64,000 bases of DNA from positions 1,148,640 to 1,212,639 of the forward strand of contig DF820455.1 in the NCBI GenBank assembly GCA_000739515.1, in the 5' to 3' direction. Both the position numbers and the translations under genes were made by a program. The notes under the pieces are model-generated. The model ran no database searches. It was given only the letters and a program-made list of their open reading frames with translations, and was not told the origin of the DNA. Shown here piece by piece: positions 28,003-36,774 of the stretch (its first letter is position 1; each line of letters opens with the position of its first letter). Source of the DNA: Candidatus Moduliflexus flocculans (GTDB taxonomy: Bacteria > Moduliflexota > Moduliflexia > Moduliflexales > Moduliflexaceae).

Positions 28003-28379
28003 TTGATAAACAAACATTCCGTAATTCTCCCAATTATGTTTGAATAGATCGTCTATCCGGTCGAGACGCACGGTCGTAGGTTTCGACCGTCATGGGACAA
28101 CAATGATCGAATGTATCACAATTGGCATGATTTCAATCATCTGGTAATTTGTGAATATGCCGTTATGCTGCGCTGGATGTCAAGTCAAAAAGCAAGGATT
28201 CTTGCAATACATTCGAGATACCAATAGACTCGCCGTCGTGCCAGAACGCCGCAGAACGCGATTCTGCTTGTGAGGAAGCGCTATCCCATCACCGATGACA
28301 ACACGTTTGTATTGATACGCTTGAATTTCCTGGAACAAAAGCAAAGATGATGAGCTCTGGTATTCTATTCTTAAATAAC

Positions 28380-28499
28380 GTGAGTTCGGGAGAACAAAAT
28401 ACCTCAACCGACCCAGCGAGGCGGGAAGGCGAGGCGGCGGTCTTCCCATGCGATACACATGTTGCCCCGCTTGGAGCGAACATCTTATCCCGAACTCAC
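28380..28499. mobile_element. ~120-nt element with 12-bp perfect terminal inverted repeats
   Basis: GTGAGTTCGGGA (28380-28391) is mirrored exactly by TCCCGAACTCAC (28488-28499). The interior is GC-richer than its surroundings and non-coding. The shape fits a miniature inverted-repeat element or the folded remnant of one. No flanking target duplication is obvious. Confidence 0.45.
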
Positions 28500-28557
28500 A
28501 TTAAATAGCATCCAGATTCGCACAACAATTGTTTTTCTGCACGGTCAGACAAAATTT

Positions 28558-29274
28558 TTAAAGCTGGCGAATGAGAAGAACAAGCATGACAAAATAACCG
28601 CCGAATATCAGGTAGTTCGTGAGGGGAAAAGCAAACAGGGCAGGTTTTCGAAGCGCAATGTGGGTCAATATTTTATGAAGTACTTGTAATCTCGGTTGAG
28701 CGTACATCGCACGAAACGCAAGGTCGCCTTCTTTGTGTATGCCATTAATAAAAAATAATTCATTATCAAGGCGCTTTTTCGGGCTGGCCATGATAATCGA
28801 ACTTCCGCCGCGCTTGAGTGCCGGGGATTGAATGGTGAACAGATACCGTTTTCCCTGCGAATCTGAAATCGGCTCAAATGCAAATGCATTGAACATGTGT
28901 GGTGACAGCAGCCAGCCATTCAGTCGTTTTAATCGCACTTCTTTCAAATGGGCGTGGAGATCGCCATACGACAACGCTTTTGGAAACTGCGGGTCTAATT
29001 CAAAAAGCCGGCATTCCAAAAACGGGCTGTCCCAGGGGCGATAAGAATCAATCCAGAAATCAATACGGGCTAAATTGTTTTGCGATGCGCTGAAGGTTTG
29101 TTCAATCAGCGTCCCTTTTGTCCAGAGGCCGATTTCTAACCGAATATCGGTCTGATTCTCGCGCCGCCCGATAACCAGACCATTTCCCAACCAGCCGATG
29201 AGGCTGATCAGAACAAGCGCCGCAAATACGATGATAATCACTCGAATTACATGTTGTTTAGAAGAGTGTCGCAT
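28558..29274 (-). CDS. Hypothetical membrane protein, glycan operon
   Basis: A 238-residue protein with one transmembrane helix near the N-terminus (VIIIVFAALVLISLIGWL) and a second at the end (YLIFGGYFVMLVLLI). The ~160 residues between are beta-rich and likely extracytoplasmic; the opening (IEQTFSASQNNLARIDFWI and onward) resembles jelly-roll modules that accompany membrane glycosyltransferases. Its start overlaps the end of the DUF2142 gene by 17 nt, so the two are coupled. It probably acts with that integral-membrane enzyme. No named family is recognised. Confidence 0.6.
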   Translation of the reverse strand: MRHSSKQHVIRVIIIVFAALVLISLIGWLGNGLVIGRRENQTDIRLEIGLWTKGTLIEQTFSASQNNLARIDFWIDSYRPWDSPFLECRLFELDPQFPKALSYGDLHAHLKEVRLKRLNGWLLSPHMFNAFAFEPISDSQGKRYLFTIQSPALKRGGSSIIMASPKKRLDNELFFINGIHKEGDLAFRAMYAQPRLQVLHKILTHIALRKPALFAFPLTNYLIFGGYFVMLVLLIRQL

Positions 29275-30637
29275 GATGAAAATTCAAAAACAGATATTTG
29301 ACGATCACAATCGCATCAAGGAGACACAACGCTCCGATCCCGATTCCGCCGACCCACCGATGGTATTTCGGAGGAAACAGCGCTGAAAGCCCAAGCAGCG
29401 TCAGCGTGCTGATTGGAACCATAATTGTGAACAAATAGCGTCCCTGCGTTAAATCTGGCGCATCGAACTTGAGAATAATCGAGCGAAGCACAGGAATGAG
29501 CAACGCCAAGACAATACTTGCGCCAAACAGATACAGAAGACTGGCCTGCCATGCTTTTAAGATAATTCTCTGCCGTTTTGCCTGAATAACATATTTTACA
29601 AGGCCGACAATCGCTAATATTTGGGCGCAGGCGGCGGCGACATACCAGAAATGATGCAGATGAATCGTCATGTACCCAAAAATCCCCCAGAACCCCCAGT
29701 ACATCACGGTAAAAAATTTGGCAATATACAACAGTGTGGCCGCTGTAAATAATTCCGGACGAAAGATCGCTTTCGGCAGACGCCGCGCATCGGGAATGCT
29801 GATAATGTGATCATGTACCCAGCTATGGACCCCTGGCAGCCATAACAGCCCATAGCCAATTCCGATGACAAGCAGCATCGCTCCAAATAGATACAGATGC
29901 ATGCGAACGCCGAGCCGTTTTTTCCAACAATAGAGGAATGTCGCCAACAGCGAAAGCGGCAGGAGAAAATAGGTCGTGCGTTTGCTGAGAAGCGCGAGCG
30001 CGATGGTCAGGAGATACGCCAGGCCATACTGCCAGGAGATTCCCTGTTTAAAGATTCGAACAAGAATCCAGAACAGCAGCGTGGCGAAAACCTCGGCCAG
30101 TTTATCATTGCTGATCACGCCATTCATCGCTGAAAATTGCGGGACAAAGGCGATAAAGATCGGAATGCCGAGTTGGAGAAAACGCTCAGAAGGAAACAGT
30201 TCTCGCGAAATAAGCATGGCAAAGCCGACGACAATAACGCCGCAGAGAACTGAAAGACCACGCAGCAGGTAAATTTCGTTGCGAATCTCTTCTAATGAAC
30301 AGAGACGTAAAATGGTTGCGGTGACAAGATAATAAAGTTGCTGCGATGACGGCGGAGTTGGAAGATTGCTGCCCTTAAATCGTTCCCGTGTAAATCGTTC
30401 TTCGGGAGTATCAACGTACCATAACTGCGACCAGGCCGCTTCGATATGCGCTGCGACCTCCTGTCGTTCCTCTTTTGATGCGTCTTTAAGTTGCATCTGC
30501 TTCGCCTTGATCTGCAAAAAATGATGCTTTTCATCAGGCGCTTGATCGAACGGAATCACTAAGCTGTAAATCAATCCTCGCAACAGAACGATACAGAGAA
30601 TGAGAATAACAGGAATGTAAAAATTTTTAGTTTGCAT
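29258..30637 (-). CDS. DUF2142 integral membrane protein (GT-C-like)
   Basis: A 459-residue polytopic protein with about ten hydrophobic helices. The first periplasmic loop carries PFDQAPDEKHHFLQIKAKQM; an acidic DE-x-x-H at this place is typical of DUF2142 and GT-C glycosyltransferases that use lipid-linked sugar donors. Further helices such as YFLLPLSLLATFLYCW continue to a short C-terminus. It would build or modify a cell-surface glycan on the periplasmic side. Its ATG overlaps the glycosyltransferase stop by 11 nt and its 3' end overlaps the next gene by 17 nt, forming a coupled three-gene operon. Confidence 0.82.
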   Translation of the reverse strand: MQTKNFYIPVILILCIVLLRGLIYSLVIPFDQAPDEKHHFLQIKAKQMQLKDASKEERQEVAAHIEAAWSQLWYVDTPEERFTRERFKGSNLPTPPSSQQLYYLVTATILRLCSLEEIRNEIYLLRGLSVLCGVIVVGFAMLISRELFPSERFLQLGIPIFIAFVPQFSAMNGVISNDKLAEVFATLLFWILVRIFKQGISWQYGLAYLLTIALALLSKRTTYFLLPLSLLATFLYCWKKRLGVRMHLYLFGAMLLVIGIGYGLLWLPGVHSWVHDHIISIPDARRLPKAIFRPELFTAATLLYIAKFFTVMYWGFWGIFGYMTIHLHHFWYVAAACAQILAIVGLVKYVIQAKRQRIILKAWQASLLYLFGASIVLALLIPVLRSIILKFDAPDLTQGRYLFTIMVPISTLTLLGLSALFPPKYHRWVGGIGIGALCLLDAIVIVKYLFLNFHHATLF

Positions 30638-31817
30638 GAATTGCTGTTCTCAGAAACGCGAGAATATTTTTCGCCCGACCGTCCCATGTAAACGCCTGCA
30701 CATCCGTATAAGCCGTTTCAACAATCCTTGTCCGTAACGTCTGGTCATTCAGCACGTGTTGAATTCCATTTGCCAGCGCGTGCGGTTGATCCGGCGTCAC
30801 TAAATACGCATTTTGTTCATGCCGCAGCACTTCGCGCAGCGAGGGCAGATCAGAGGCCACAATCGGACGTTGCGCCGCCATGTATTCGAAGAGTTTCAGT
30901 GGCGACGTGCAATCCCGCGAAATCGCCTGCTCTGCACTGTTCGGCAGCGCCAACACATCCGCCGCGGCAAGATAGCGCGGCACGGCATGATAGGGAACAT
31001 GCTCGATCAGCGTAATGCGCGGCAAATGCTGTTCAGCAATAAACTGCTGCAACGCCTGGCGATCCTTTGTCATACCGCCGATAATATACAGGCGATAATC
31101 TTCAGGGAGATGTCGCATCGCTTCGGCTAAAGTATAGACGCCTTTCCAGCGAAAAAGATGACCGGTATAACAGACGATTTTGGAGGTGAGCGAAAGGTCA
31201 AGCTCCGTTCGCGCCGCGTCTCTGGAAATCTGCGGCGTTAAACGACGTTGATCAAGGCCATCTGCCGCGACAATGATCTGTTCTGCCGCCACGCCGAATT
31301 GTGCATAATACGTTTGTAGCGCTTGCGTAATGACAATCAATCCATTTCCCCGGCGCAATAGCCAAGTCAACAGTTTCGCATGAGACGCGCCATGCATTTC
31401 GTGCGCTTCAAAAAAAATCGGTTTGCCGTGCCATCTCTTCATGATGGCAAGCACGAACAATGCGTACCAATCGCGCGTATAATAGACGCCTTCAGCCTTC
31501 CTTGTCGTCACCGATGCCATTATGGCAAAGAGTAGCGATTGCAGCATGTAAAGCAGCGTCATGATCCGCGCCGGAAGATAACGATCATATCTGATGAAAT
31601 CAGGCGACGGCAGCCGCTTGATCGGATACGTCGTCGTCACGTCATAATACTCCCACAGCGATTCGACCTGCCGCATCTGTTCAGACTGCTGCCGAAACGG
31701 AACAACCAATTCAACGTCAACGCCCTGTCGCGCAAACGCTTCGCACATCTTCACAATTTGCAGACCATGCGCCTTTTCAGTAGGGATGCGGGCGTTGGCG
31801 AGATAAAGAATTTGCAT
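30627..31817 (-). CDS. Glycosyltransferase family 4
   Basis: A 396-residue protein from the ATG of MQILYLANARIPTEKAHG (31817). The reading frame runs 17 codons further upstream, but that peptide is Cys-rich and atypical, so the shorter start is chosen. It is a GT-B fold enzyme with N-terminal GIQIVKM-like acceptor region (HGLQIVKMCEAFA) and C-terminal donor half with VCYTGHLFRWKGVYTLAEAM, YIIGGM and the SPLKLFEYMAAQRPIVASD segment that carries the E-x7-E-type donor site. It uses a nucleotide sugar in the cytoplasm to extend a surface glycan. First gene of the coupled operon with the DUF2142 protein. Confidence 0.88.
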   Translation of the reverse strand: MQILYLANARIPTEKAHGLQIVKMCEAFARQGVDVELVVPFRQQSEQMRQVESLWEYYDVTTTYPIKRLPSPDFIRYDRYLPARIMTLLYMLQSLLFAIMASVTTRKAEGVYYTRDWYALFVLAIMKRWHGKPIFFEAHEMHGASHAKLLTWLLRRGNGLIVITQALQTYYAQFGVAAEQIIVAADGLDQRRLTPQISRDAARTELDLSLTSKIVCYTGHLFRWKGVYTLAEAMRHLPEDYRLYIIGGMTKDRQALQQFIAEQHLPRITLIEHVPYHAVPRYLAAADVLALPNSAEQAISRDCTSPLKLFEYMAAQRPIVASDLPSLREVLRHEQNAYLVTPDQPHALANGIQHVLNDQTLRTRIVETAYTDVQAFTWDGRAKNILAFLRTAIHAN

Positions 31818-31982
31818 ATTGATATAACGCCATTCCGGACTTTTTTGAACGCAAAAACAAGCAAACACCTTCAGCCCAGAAAAGAATCGAATATTTTACG
31901 ATGACCACGAATCCCGTAAAAATAATCACCACTGTAATGTCAAGAGATTTCACCGATTTATCGAGTGGTCATCATGTTCACA

Positions 31983-33797
31983 TCACGCAATCTGTGGCAA
32001 TAAAATGATAAACTGACATCCGCCGCCAGTAGCATTTTCGACAGTCATGCTGCCGTCATATTTTTTGATGATGCCGTAGCTCACGGATAAGCCGAGACCG
32101 AAGTTCTGCTCTGTTCCTTTTTTGGTGGAATAAAAGGGGAGAAAAATGTTGTCGGGATTCTCGTCATTAATGCCTGGCCCGGTGTCTCGAAACCGAATCT
32201 GCACCATTGCTGCGCCGCCGCGTTCGATTGAGGCGGTTTCCACGAAAATGTCGCCGCCGGTCGGCATCGCTTCGAAACTGTTTTTAAACAGATTCAGCAG
32301 CACTTGCTTGATTTCATGTCGGTTCGCTTTCACGAATAATTCCTGTTCGGACGGGGCGAACTGGATCGCGATCTGCTGATGCCGGGCGTGATGCTGAAGC
32401 AGGTTCAGGATATTTTGAATGACGACATTGATGTCAAGTTCCTCGGCGCTGTCGCGGGTATTGCCGGAAAACGAGTGCAAATTGCTGATAATCGTGGCTA
32501 TTGCGCCGATTTCCTCCTGAATATCGTCAACCGTCTTCTGAAGCTGCTCCCCCTGCACGTTATATTTCAGATAGCTGAGATCGTTGTAAATAATCTCCAG
32601 CGGATTATTGATTTCATGGGCGACTCCGGCGGCTAACAACCCGACAGAGGCGAGTTTTTCGGAAAGCAAGACCTGCTTTTGCAGGCGGTCATGTTCGGTC
32701 ATATCCTCAAGAATAATGATGTTGCCGATGAACGCCGCGCCGTCAAAAATCGGAAAAGTTTTGATGTTGCTGATGGTGATAATCCGGTTGATTGTGACCG
32801 GCGTTTGATACCAGAATCGCTCTTCCCGCAGCGAATCCGCGCCCTGAAAAAGCTCCTGCGCCTCCTCGTTGGCGCTGGATAATACGTCTGCCAGCGGCAG
32901 ATTAAAATAGGAGGCGCTGCTCAGCCCGAAATAGCGCTTGCAGTAGTCGTTCACCATTTTGATGCGGTTCGCGTGGTCAGTGACAATCAGATTGACCGGC
33001 AGATGGCGCAGGATCGCCTCATTATATTTGAGCAGGCGGGAAAATTCCTGGTTTGCGTCTTCAATGTCTTCCTCCGCAGAAAGCTGCGTATACGCCATTT
33101 TGATGAGGTTTAATTTATCAACATGTTTGACCTCATCCGTGATAAGAATCTCGCCGTTTTTGATAACGCTGACAGTATCCGCAAGGGCGTAAATGTCGTC
33201 AATCCGGTAGGTAATCAGAAGAATCGCCATGCCATCCCGCGCCGCTTGCTTGAGCAGATTGACAATTTTGTTCAGCGACGGCGACGAGAGGCGTTCTAAG
33301 GCTTCATCCAAAATCAGGAGTTTCGGGCGATGATGCAGATGTTTGAGAAATTCTACCACCGTTTGATCTGAGAGATTCAGGTTTTTCAGCGGGATCGCCG
33401 GGTCAATGTCGAAATCGCAGCGTTCAAGCAGTTCGCGGGCTGCGTCAAGAAAACGGCGTTTGCTGTTCCAGGCAAAGCGATTGATGATCGGGTTCGTGAG
33501 AAACAGATTTTGCGCCACCGAAAAGTCGTCATACAGCCGCACCTGCTGGTAAATCATGCGGATGCCCGCTTTCAACGCCCCAGAAATACTCAGCCCCTTC
33601 GACATTTTCCCGTCGAATGTTATAGTCCCGTCAGTCGGCTTCAAAATGCCGTTCAGAATCAAACCCAGCGACGATTTGCCTGCGCCATGCTCGCCGACAA
33701 TCGCATGAACTTCGCCCGGACGCAGCCGGAGATTAATCTGGTGCAAAGCTCGTATCTGGCCGTAATACAGGCAAATATTGGAGAGTTGTAAAAGCAT
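31983..33797 (-). CDS. Fusion of a sugar-type ABC ATPase domain to a PAS/histidine kinase
   Basis: A 604-residue protein with two modules. Residues 1-235 are an ABC ATPase most like the N-terminal half of RbsA/MglA: Walker A GEHGAGKS (35-42, Lys41), Q-loop YQQ (83-85), Walker B LLILDE (160-165). The signature is reduced to LSDQ (142-145 in place of LSGGQ/LSVGQ) and the switch His is Tyr197 (LITYR in place of ISHR), so ATP may bind but hydrolysis is doubtful. Residues ~250-370 form a PAS domain. HisKA follows with His394 (GVAHEINNPLE), then an HATPase (DTGPGIN, FLPFYSTK, GLGLSVSYG). The gene lies 52 nt downstream of an NtrC-type regulator. It has no transmembrane helix, so it probably docks on a transporter. 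The SD-like GAGG before its ATG belongs to the 33-nt palindrome. Confidence 0.92.
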   Translation of the reverse strand: MLLQLSNICLYYGQIRALHQINLRLRPGEVHAIVGEHGAGKSSLGLILNGILKPTDGTITFDGKMSKGLSISGALKAGIRMIYQQVRLYDDFSVAQNLFLTNPIINRFAWNSKRRFLDAARELLERCDFDIDPAIPLKNLNLSDQTVVEFLKHLHHRPKLLILDEALERLSSPSLNKIVNLLKQAARDGMAILLITYRIDDIYALADTVSVIKNGEILITDEVKHVDKLNLIKMAYTQLSAEEDIEDANQEFSRLLKYNEAILRHLPVNLIVTDHANRIKMVNDYCKRYFGLSSASYFNLPLADVLSSANEEAQELFQGADSLREERFWYQTPVTINRIITISNIKTFPIFDGAAFIGNIIILEDMTEHDRLQKQVLLSEKLASVGLLAAGVAHEINNPLEIIYNDLSYLKYNVQGEQLQKTVDDIQEEIGAIATIISNLHSFSGNTRDSAEELDINVVIQNILNLLQHHARHQQIAIQFAPSEQELFVKANRHEIKQVLLNLFKNSFEAMPTGGDIFVETASIERGGAAMVQIRFRDTGPGINDENPDNIFLPFYSTKKGTEQNFGLGLSVSYGIIKKYDGSMTVENATGGGCQFIILLPQIA

Positions 33798-33805
33798 TAT
33801 AGACT

Positions 33806-33838
33806 AAACCTCACAGGTTTTGAAAACCTGTGAGGTTT
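33806..33838. repeat. 33-nt palindrome, copy 5
   Basis: AAACCTCACAGGTTTT / AAAACCTGTGAGGTTT around one G, lying between the NtrC-type regulator and the ABC-kinase fusion. Its right arm, read on the minus strand, gives GTGAGG about 11 nt before the fusion gene ATG and is the only Shine-Dalgarno candidate there. Confidence 0.9.
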
Positions 33839-33848
33839 CTGTTTGCGA

Positions 33849-35183
33849 TCAGGAGTTCGAGGAAAAGCCGTATTTTTCCAATTTGTTATAAAGCGTCTTC
33901 CGACTCATTTTCAGGACTTCCGCCGCTTTTTTCTTATTGTAATTGACCTGTACGAGCGTCTTCAAAATCAATCCGCGCTCCATCTCTTCTCGCACGTTGT
34001 CGGAATGTTCGGCGTGCTGCGCGGGCGCGAGATGCGGCGGCAGGTCTTCAAGATCAATCACATCCTGCGAGGAGATGACCGCCGCGTAATTCAGCGCGTT
34101 TTTCAACTCCCGCACATTGCCGGGCCAGTGATAATCCAAAAAGGTATCGAGAACGCGCTGGCTCATGGCAGTCAACGGCTTGGCGTTGACGGCGGCGGCC
34201 TGTTTCAAAAAATAGTCGGCGAGCAGCGGAATATCTTCTTTGCGTTCCCGCAGCGGCGGAAGATGCAGCACGGCGGTATTCAGCCGATAATAGAGGTCTT
34301 CGCGAAATTGTTTGGCCTGAATCAGTTCGTCTAACGGCTTATTCGTGGCGGCGATAAACCGCGCATCCACCGTGATCGTGCGCTCGCTGCCGATGCGCCG
34401 GATTTCGTTATGCTGCAACGTACGCAGGATTTTCGCCTGAATCGTCAGCGGCATGTCGCCAATTTCATCAAGAAAAAGCGAGCTTTCATGCGCCCGCTCG
34501 AACACGCCTTTAAAGGCCGTTTCCGCGCCGGTATAAGAGCCTTTTTCATGCCCGAACAACTCGTTATCCAGTAGCGTTTCAGGGAACGCGGCGCAGTTGA
34601 TTTTCACCATTTTCCGCGCTGCGCGAGGCGAATGCTGATGAATGAAATCCGCCACCACTTCTTTGCCCGTCCCATTTTCGCCGCAGATCAGAATCGGCAA
34701 GTCGGTCGCCGCCAATTTCTGCGCCTTTTCGTAAAGCGCCGCCATCTGCTTGTTTCGCGTAATAATCGGCGTCGCGTCGGGATGAAGTGCATCGAACGCG
34801 AACGCCGGGGCGCGAAAGCGTTGCTCGTTCAACGCATGTTCCACCGCGCCTAACAACTTGTCGAACACGACCGGTTTGGTGACATAATCTACTGCGCCGA
34901 GCTTCATGGACTGCACGGCGGTGTCAATCGAGCCATGCCCGGTAATCATGATCACCGGAACGGCGGGGTTCATCTGATGCAGTTTTTTCAGTAGTTCAAG
35001 TCCGTTGTCGCGGCCTAACATAATGTCTAACAGGACGATATTGACGGAATGCGTGGAAAAGGTCTGAAGCGCGTCGCTGCTGGTGGCGGCGCAAAGCGTC
35101 TGAAAGCCGCGCTGGTCGAAATTTTGTGCTAAACTCTGGCAGAGTTTCGGCTTATCGTCAATCACGAGAATCGTTGGTTTCAT
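33849..35183 (-). CDS. NtrC-family sigma-54-dependent response regulator
   Basis: A 444-residue regulator. The receiver has phospho-acceptor Asp53 (NIVLLDIMLG) and a KP pair (YVTKPVVFD). The AAA+ sigma-54 activation domain carries Walker A GENGTGKE, the loop that contacts sigma-54 as GSYTGA (a variant of GAFTGA), Walker B SSLFLDEIGDMP and the arginine-finger region. The C-terminal Fis-type helix-turn-helix is NYNKKKAAEVLKMSRKTLYNKLEKYGF with its core KKKAAEVLKMSRKTLYNKL. Ribosome site AAGGAACG precedes the ATG. It is co-oriented with the ABC-kinase fusion, its obvious cognate sensor, and is divergent from the sugar operon, whose sigma-54 promoter is 160 nt from its start. Confidence 0.93.
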   Translation of the reverse strand: MKPTILVIDDKPKLCQSLAQNFDQRGFQTLCAATSSDALQTFSTHSVNIVLLDIMLGRDNGLELLKKLHQMNPAVPVIMITGHGSIDTAVQSMKLGAVDYVTKPVVFDKLLGAVEHALNEQRFRAPAFAFDALHPDATPIITRNKQMAALYEKAQKLAATDLPILICGENGTGKEVVADFIHQHSPRAARKMVKINCAAFPETLLDNELFGHEKGSYTGAETAFKGVFERAHESSLFLDEIGDMPLTIQAKILRTLQHNEIRRIGSERTITVDARFIAATNKPLDELIQAKQFREDLYYRLNTAVLHLPPLRERKEDIPLLADYFLKQAAAVNAKPLTAMSQRVLDTFLDYHWPGNVRELKNALNYAAVISSQDVIDLEDLPPHLAPAQHAEHSDNVREEMERGLILKTLVQVNYNKKKAAEVLKMSRKTLYNKLEKYGFSSNS

Positions 35184-35343
35184 GTCGTTCCTTTTTTATA
35201 CACACGCAAGGAGTCACTGTGTGTAAAAGTTATACATTTCATCTCTTTCGAACTGAGGACGCTCTGTCAAGCTATTTCTTTTTTGCGACGTTATTTATTT
35301 ATTCATGCGTAGTTATACGATTTTCAGAGATTGATTGACGAAC

Positions 35344-35359
35344 TGGCATGCGCCTTGCT
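35344..35359 (+). promoter_or_regulatory. Sigma-54 (-24/-12) promoter of the sugar operon
   Basis: TGGCATGCGCCTTGCT matches the consensus TGGCAYR-N4-TTGCW at every defined position with correct GG-to-GC spacing. Transcription would start near 35370, giving a ~137-nt leader before the oxidoreductase gene. The divergent neighbour is a sigma-54 activator. A loose inverted repeat TACACAC...GTGTGTA at 35199-35225 is a weak candidate activator site. Confidence 0.88.
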
Positions 35360-35384
35360 TAATGAGGAATATTGCATATTGTTG

Positions 35385-35464
35385 TGTCATTGCGAGGAGC
35401 GCCAGCGACGAAGCAATCTCGGCATGAGAGGATTGCTTCGTCGCTGGCGCTCCTCGCAATGACA
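35385..35464. repeat. Long inverted repeat, 34-bp perfect arms, in the sugar-operon leader
   Basis: TGTCATTGCGAGGAGCGCC... (35385-35418) is mirrored perfectly by 35431-35464 with a 12-nt loop. It lies between the sigma-54 start site and the first gene, so every transcript of the operon carries this hairpin. The word ATTGCGAGGAGCG belongs to a repeat type common in several bacterial phyla. Confidence 0.9.
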
Positions 35465-35506
35465 GTCGTTATTTTATCTGAAATTACGCCAAAGGAGGTT
35501 TCAGCA

Positions 35507-36676
35507 ATGATCGAGAGCAGCAAGGAAACAAAGGCGGCACGCTTGACCTACGGAATGGTGGGTGGCGGGCAGGGGGCGTTTATCGGCGACGTGCACCGCA
35601 AAGCCGCGCAGTTTGACGGAAAAAACACGATTGTGGCCGGGTGTTTTTCGCGAGATTATCAAAATACTCTGCAAACCGGCGCGATGTTGGGCATTGACGA
35701 AAGCCGGCTTTATAAAACCTATCAGGAGATGGCAGTTGCCGAGGGAAAACGGGTGGATAAAATTGATTTCGTCGTCATCGTCACCCCGAACAATCTGCAT
35801 TATCCCACCGCCAAAGCGTTTTTGGAGCAGGGCATTAACGTGGTCTGTGACAAGCCGCTGACCCCGGAAGTCGCGCAGGCCGAAGAACTTGCGAAGCTTG
35901 CAAAGGAACGCGGCGTCTTCTTCTGCGTCACCTACACCTACACCGGCTACCCAATGGTGAAACATGCGCGGGAAATGATCCGGCGCGGCGACCTCGGCGA
36001 GATTCGTTTCGTGAACGCCGAATATCCGCAAGACTGGCTCGCCACGCCACTTGAAACGTCCGGCCAGAAACAGGCCGCCTGGCGCACCGATCCGGCGCAA
36101 ACCGGCAAATCCAACTGCGTCGGCGACATCGGCAGCCATGTTGAAAATATGGCGAGTTACATGACCGGCCTGAGCATCAAATCGCTCTGTGCCCGCCTCG
36201 ATACCTTCGTCCCTGGCCGCGTCCTCGATGATAACGCGAGCATCATGGTCAACTACGAAAACGGCGCAAAAGGGCTGTATTGGAGTTCGCAGATCGCGGT
36301 CGGCCATGATAACGGGCTGCGCATCCGGGTCTATGGCACGAAAGCCTCGATTGAATGGGCGCAGGAAAACCCGAATTATCTGAAAGTGTCGTATCTCGAC
36401 AAAGGAACGGAAATGCTTTCCAGAGGCCGCGACAAGCTCTATCCGCACGCCGCTTCGTATTCTCGGATTCCGTCAGGCCATCCGGAGGGCTATTTCGAAG
36501 CATTCGCCAACATTTACAATACGTTCAGCAAAGCGCTGTTGAAGAAAAAAGCGGGTGAGGCGCTGACCGAAGACGACCTTGATTTTCCGACCGTGCAGGA
36601 CGGCATTAATGGCGTGAAATTTATTGATGCCTGTGTCGCCAGTTCGCAAAAAGGAGCCGCGTGGCTTGAAATATGA
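35507..36676 (+). CDS. Gfo/Idh/MocA family oxidoreductase
   Basis: A 389-residue NAD(P)-dependent sugar or polyol dehydrogenase. The ATG at 35507 is chosen because AAAGGAGG sits 9 nt upstream; the longer frame back to 35372 runs through the inverted repeat and is discarded. The Rossmann start is TYGMVGGGQGAFIGDVHRKA, the cofactor loop VVIVTPNNLHYPTAKAFLEQG, and the family's EKP triad appears as DKP (VVCDKPLTPEVAQAEEL). Near the active site are CVGDIGSHVENMASYMTG, with the His of the GSH element. First gene of the sigma-54 sugar operon, so it probably oxidises the imported sugar or a derivative. Cytoplasmic. Confidence 0.92.
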   Translation: MIESSKETKAARLTYGMVGGGQGAFIGDVHRKAAQFDGKNTIVAGCFSRDYQNTLQTGAMLGIDESRLYKTYQEMAVAEGKRVDKIDFVVIVTPNNLHYPTAKAFLEQGINVVCDKPLTPEVAQAEELAKLAKERGVFFCVTYTYTGYPMVKHAREMIRRGDLGEIRFVNAEYPQDWLATPLETSGQKQAAWRTDPAQTGKSNCVGDIGSHVENMASYMTGLSIKSLCARLDTFVPGRVLDDNASIMVNYENGAKGLYWSSQIAVGHDNGLRIRVYGTKASIEWAQENPNYLKVSYLDKGTEMLSRGRDKLYPHAASYSRIPSGHPEGYFEAFANIYNTFSKALLKKKAGEALTEDDLDFPTVQDGINGVKFIDACVASSQKGAAWLEI

Positions 36677-36684
36677 CCATTTAA

Positions 36685-36759
36685 GAATAGAACACTGATT
36701 GGACTGATAAGACTGATTGCCACTGATACAGGAGCGCAAAAGCTTGCTTTTGTACTCCT
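36685..36759. repeat. Two adjacent dispersed repeats
   Basis: 36685-36728 (ATAGAACACTGATTGGACTG...) is a half-copy of the AATAGAAC element at 5048. Directly after it, 36730-36759 is a perfect 30-nt AGGAGCGCAAAAGC / GCTTTTGTACTCCT palindrome of the AGGAGTG family. They fill the gap between the oxidoreductase and isomerase genes without interrupting the operon. Confidence 0.75.
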
Positions 36760-36774
36760 GGGGCGATCTTAAAA

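Noticed and set aside
28180-28458. 92-codon minus-strand frame in the gene-free gap
   Set aside because: Low-complexity, no ribosome site, and it runs through the 12-bp-arm element.
35199-35225. TACACAC...GTGTGTA as the NtrC-type activator site
   Set aside because: The arms are only 7 bp with a 13-nt spacer, single copy; too weak to list as a feature.
35372-35506. N-terminal extension of the Gfo/Idh/MocA oxidoreductase
   Set aside because: It translates the long inverted repeat, and a strong AAAGGAGG precedes the ATG at 35507.
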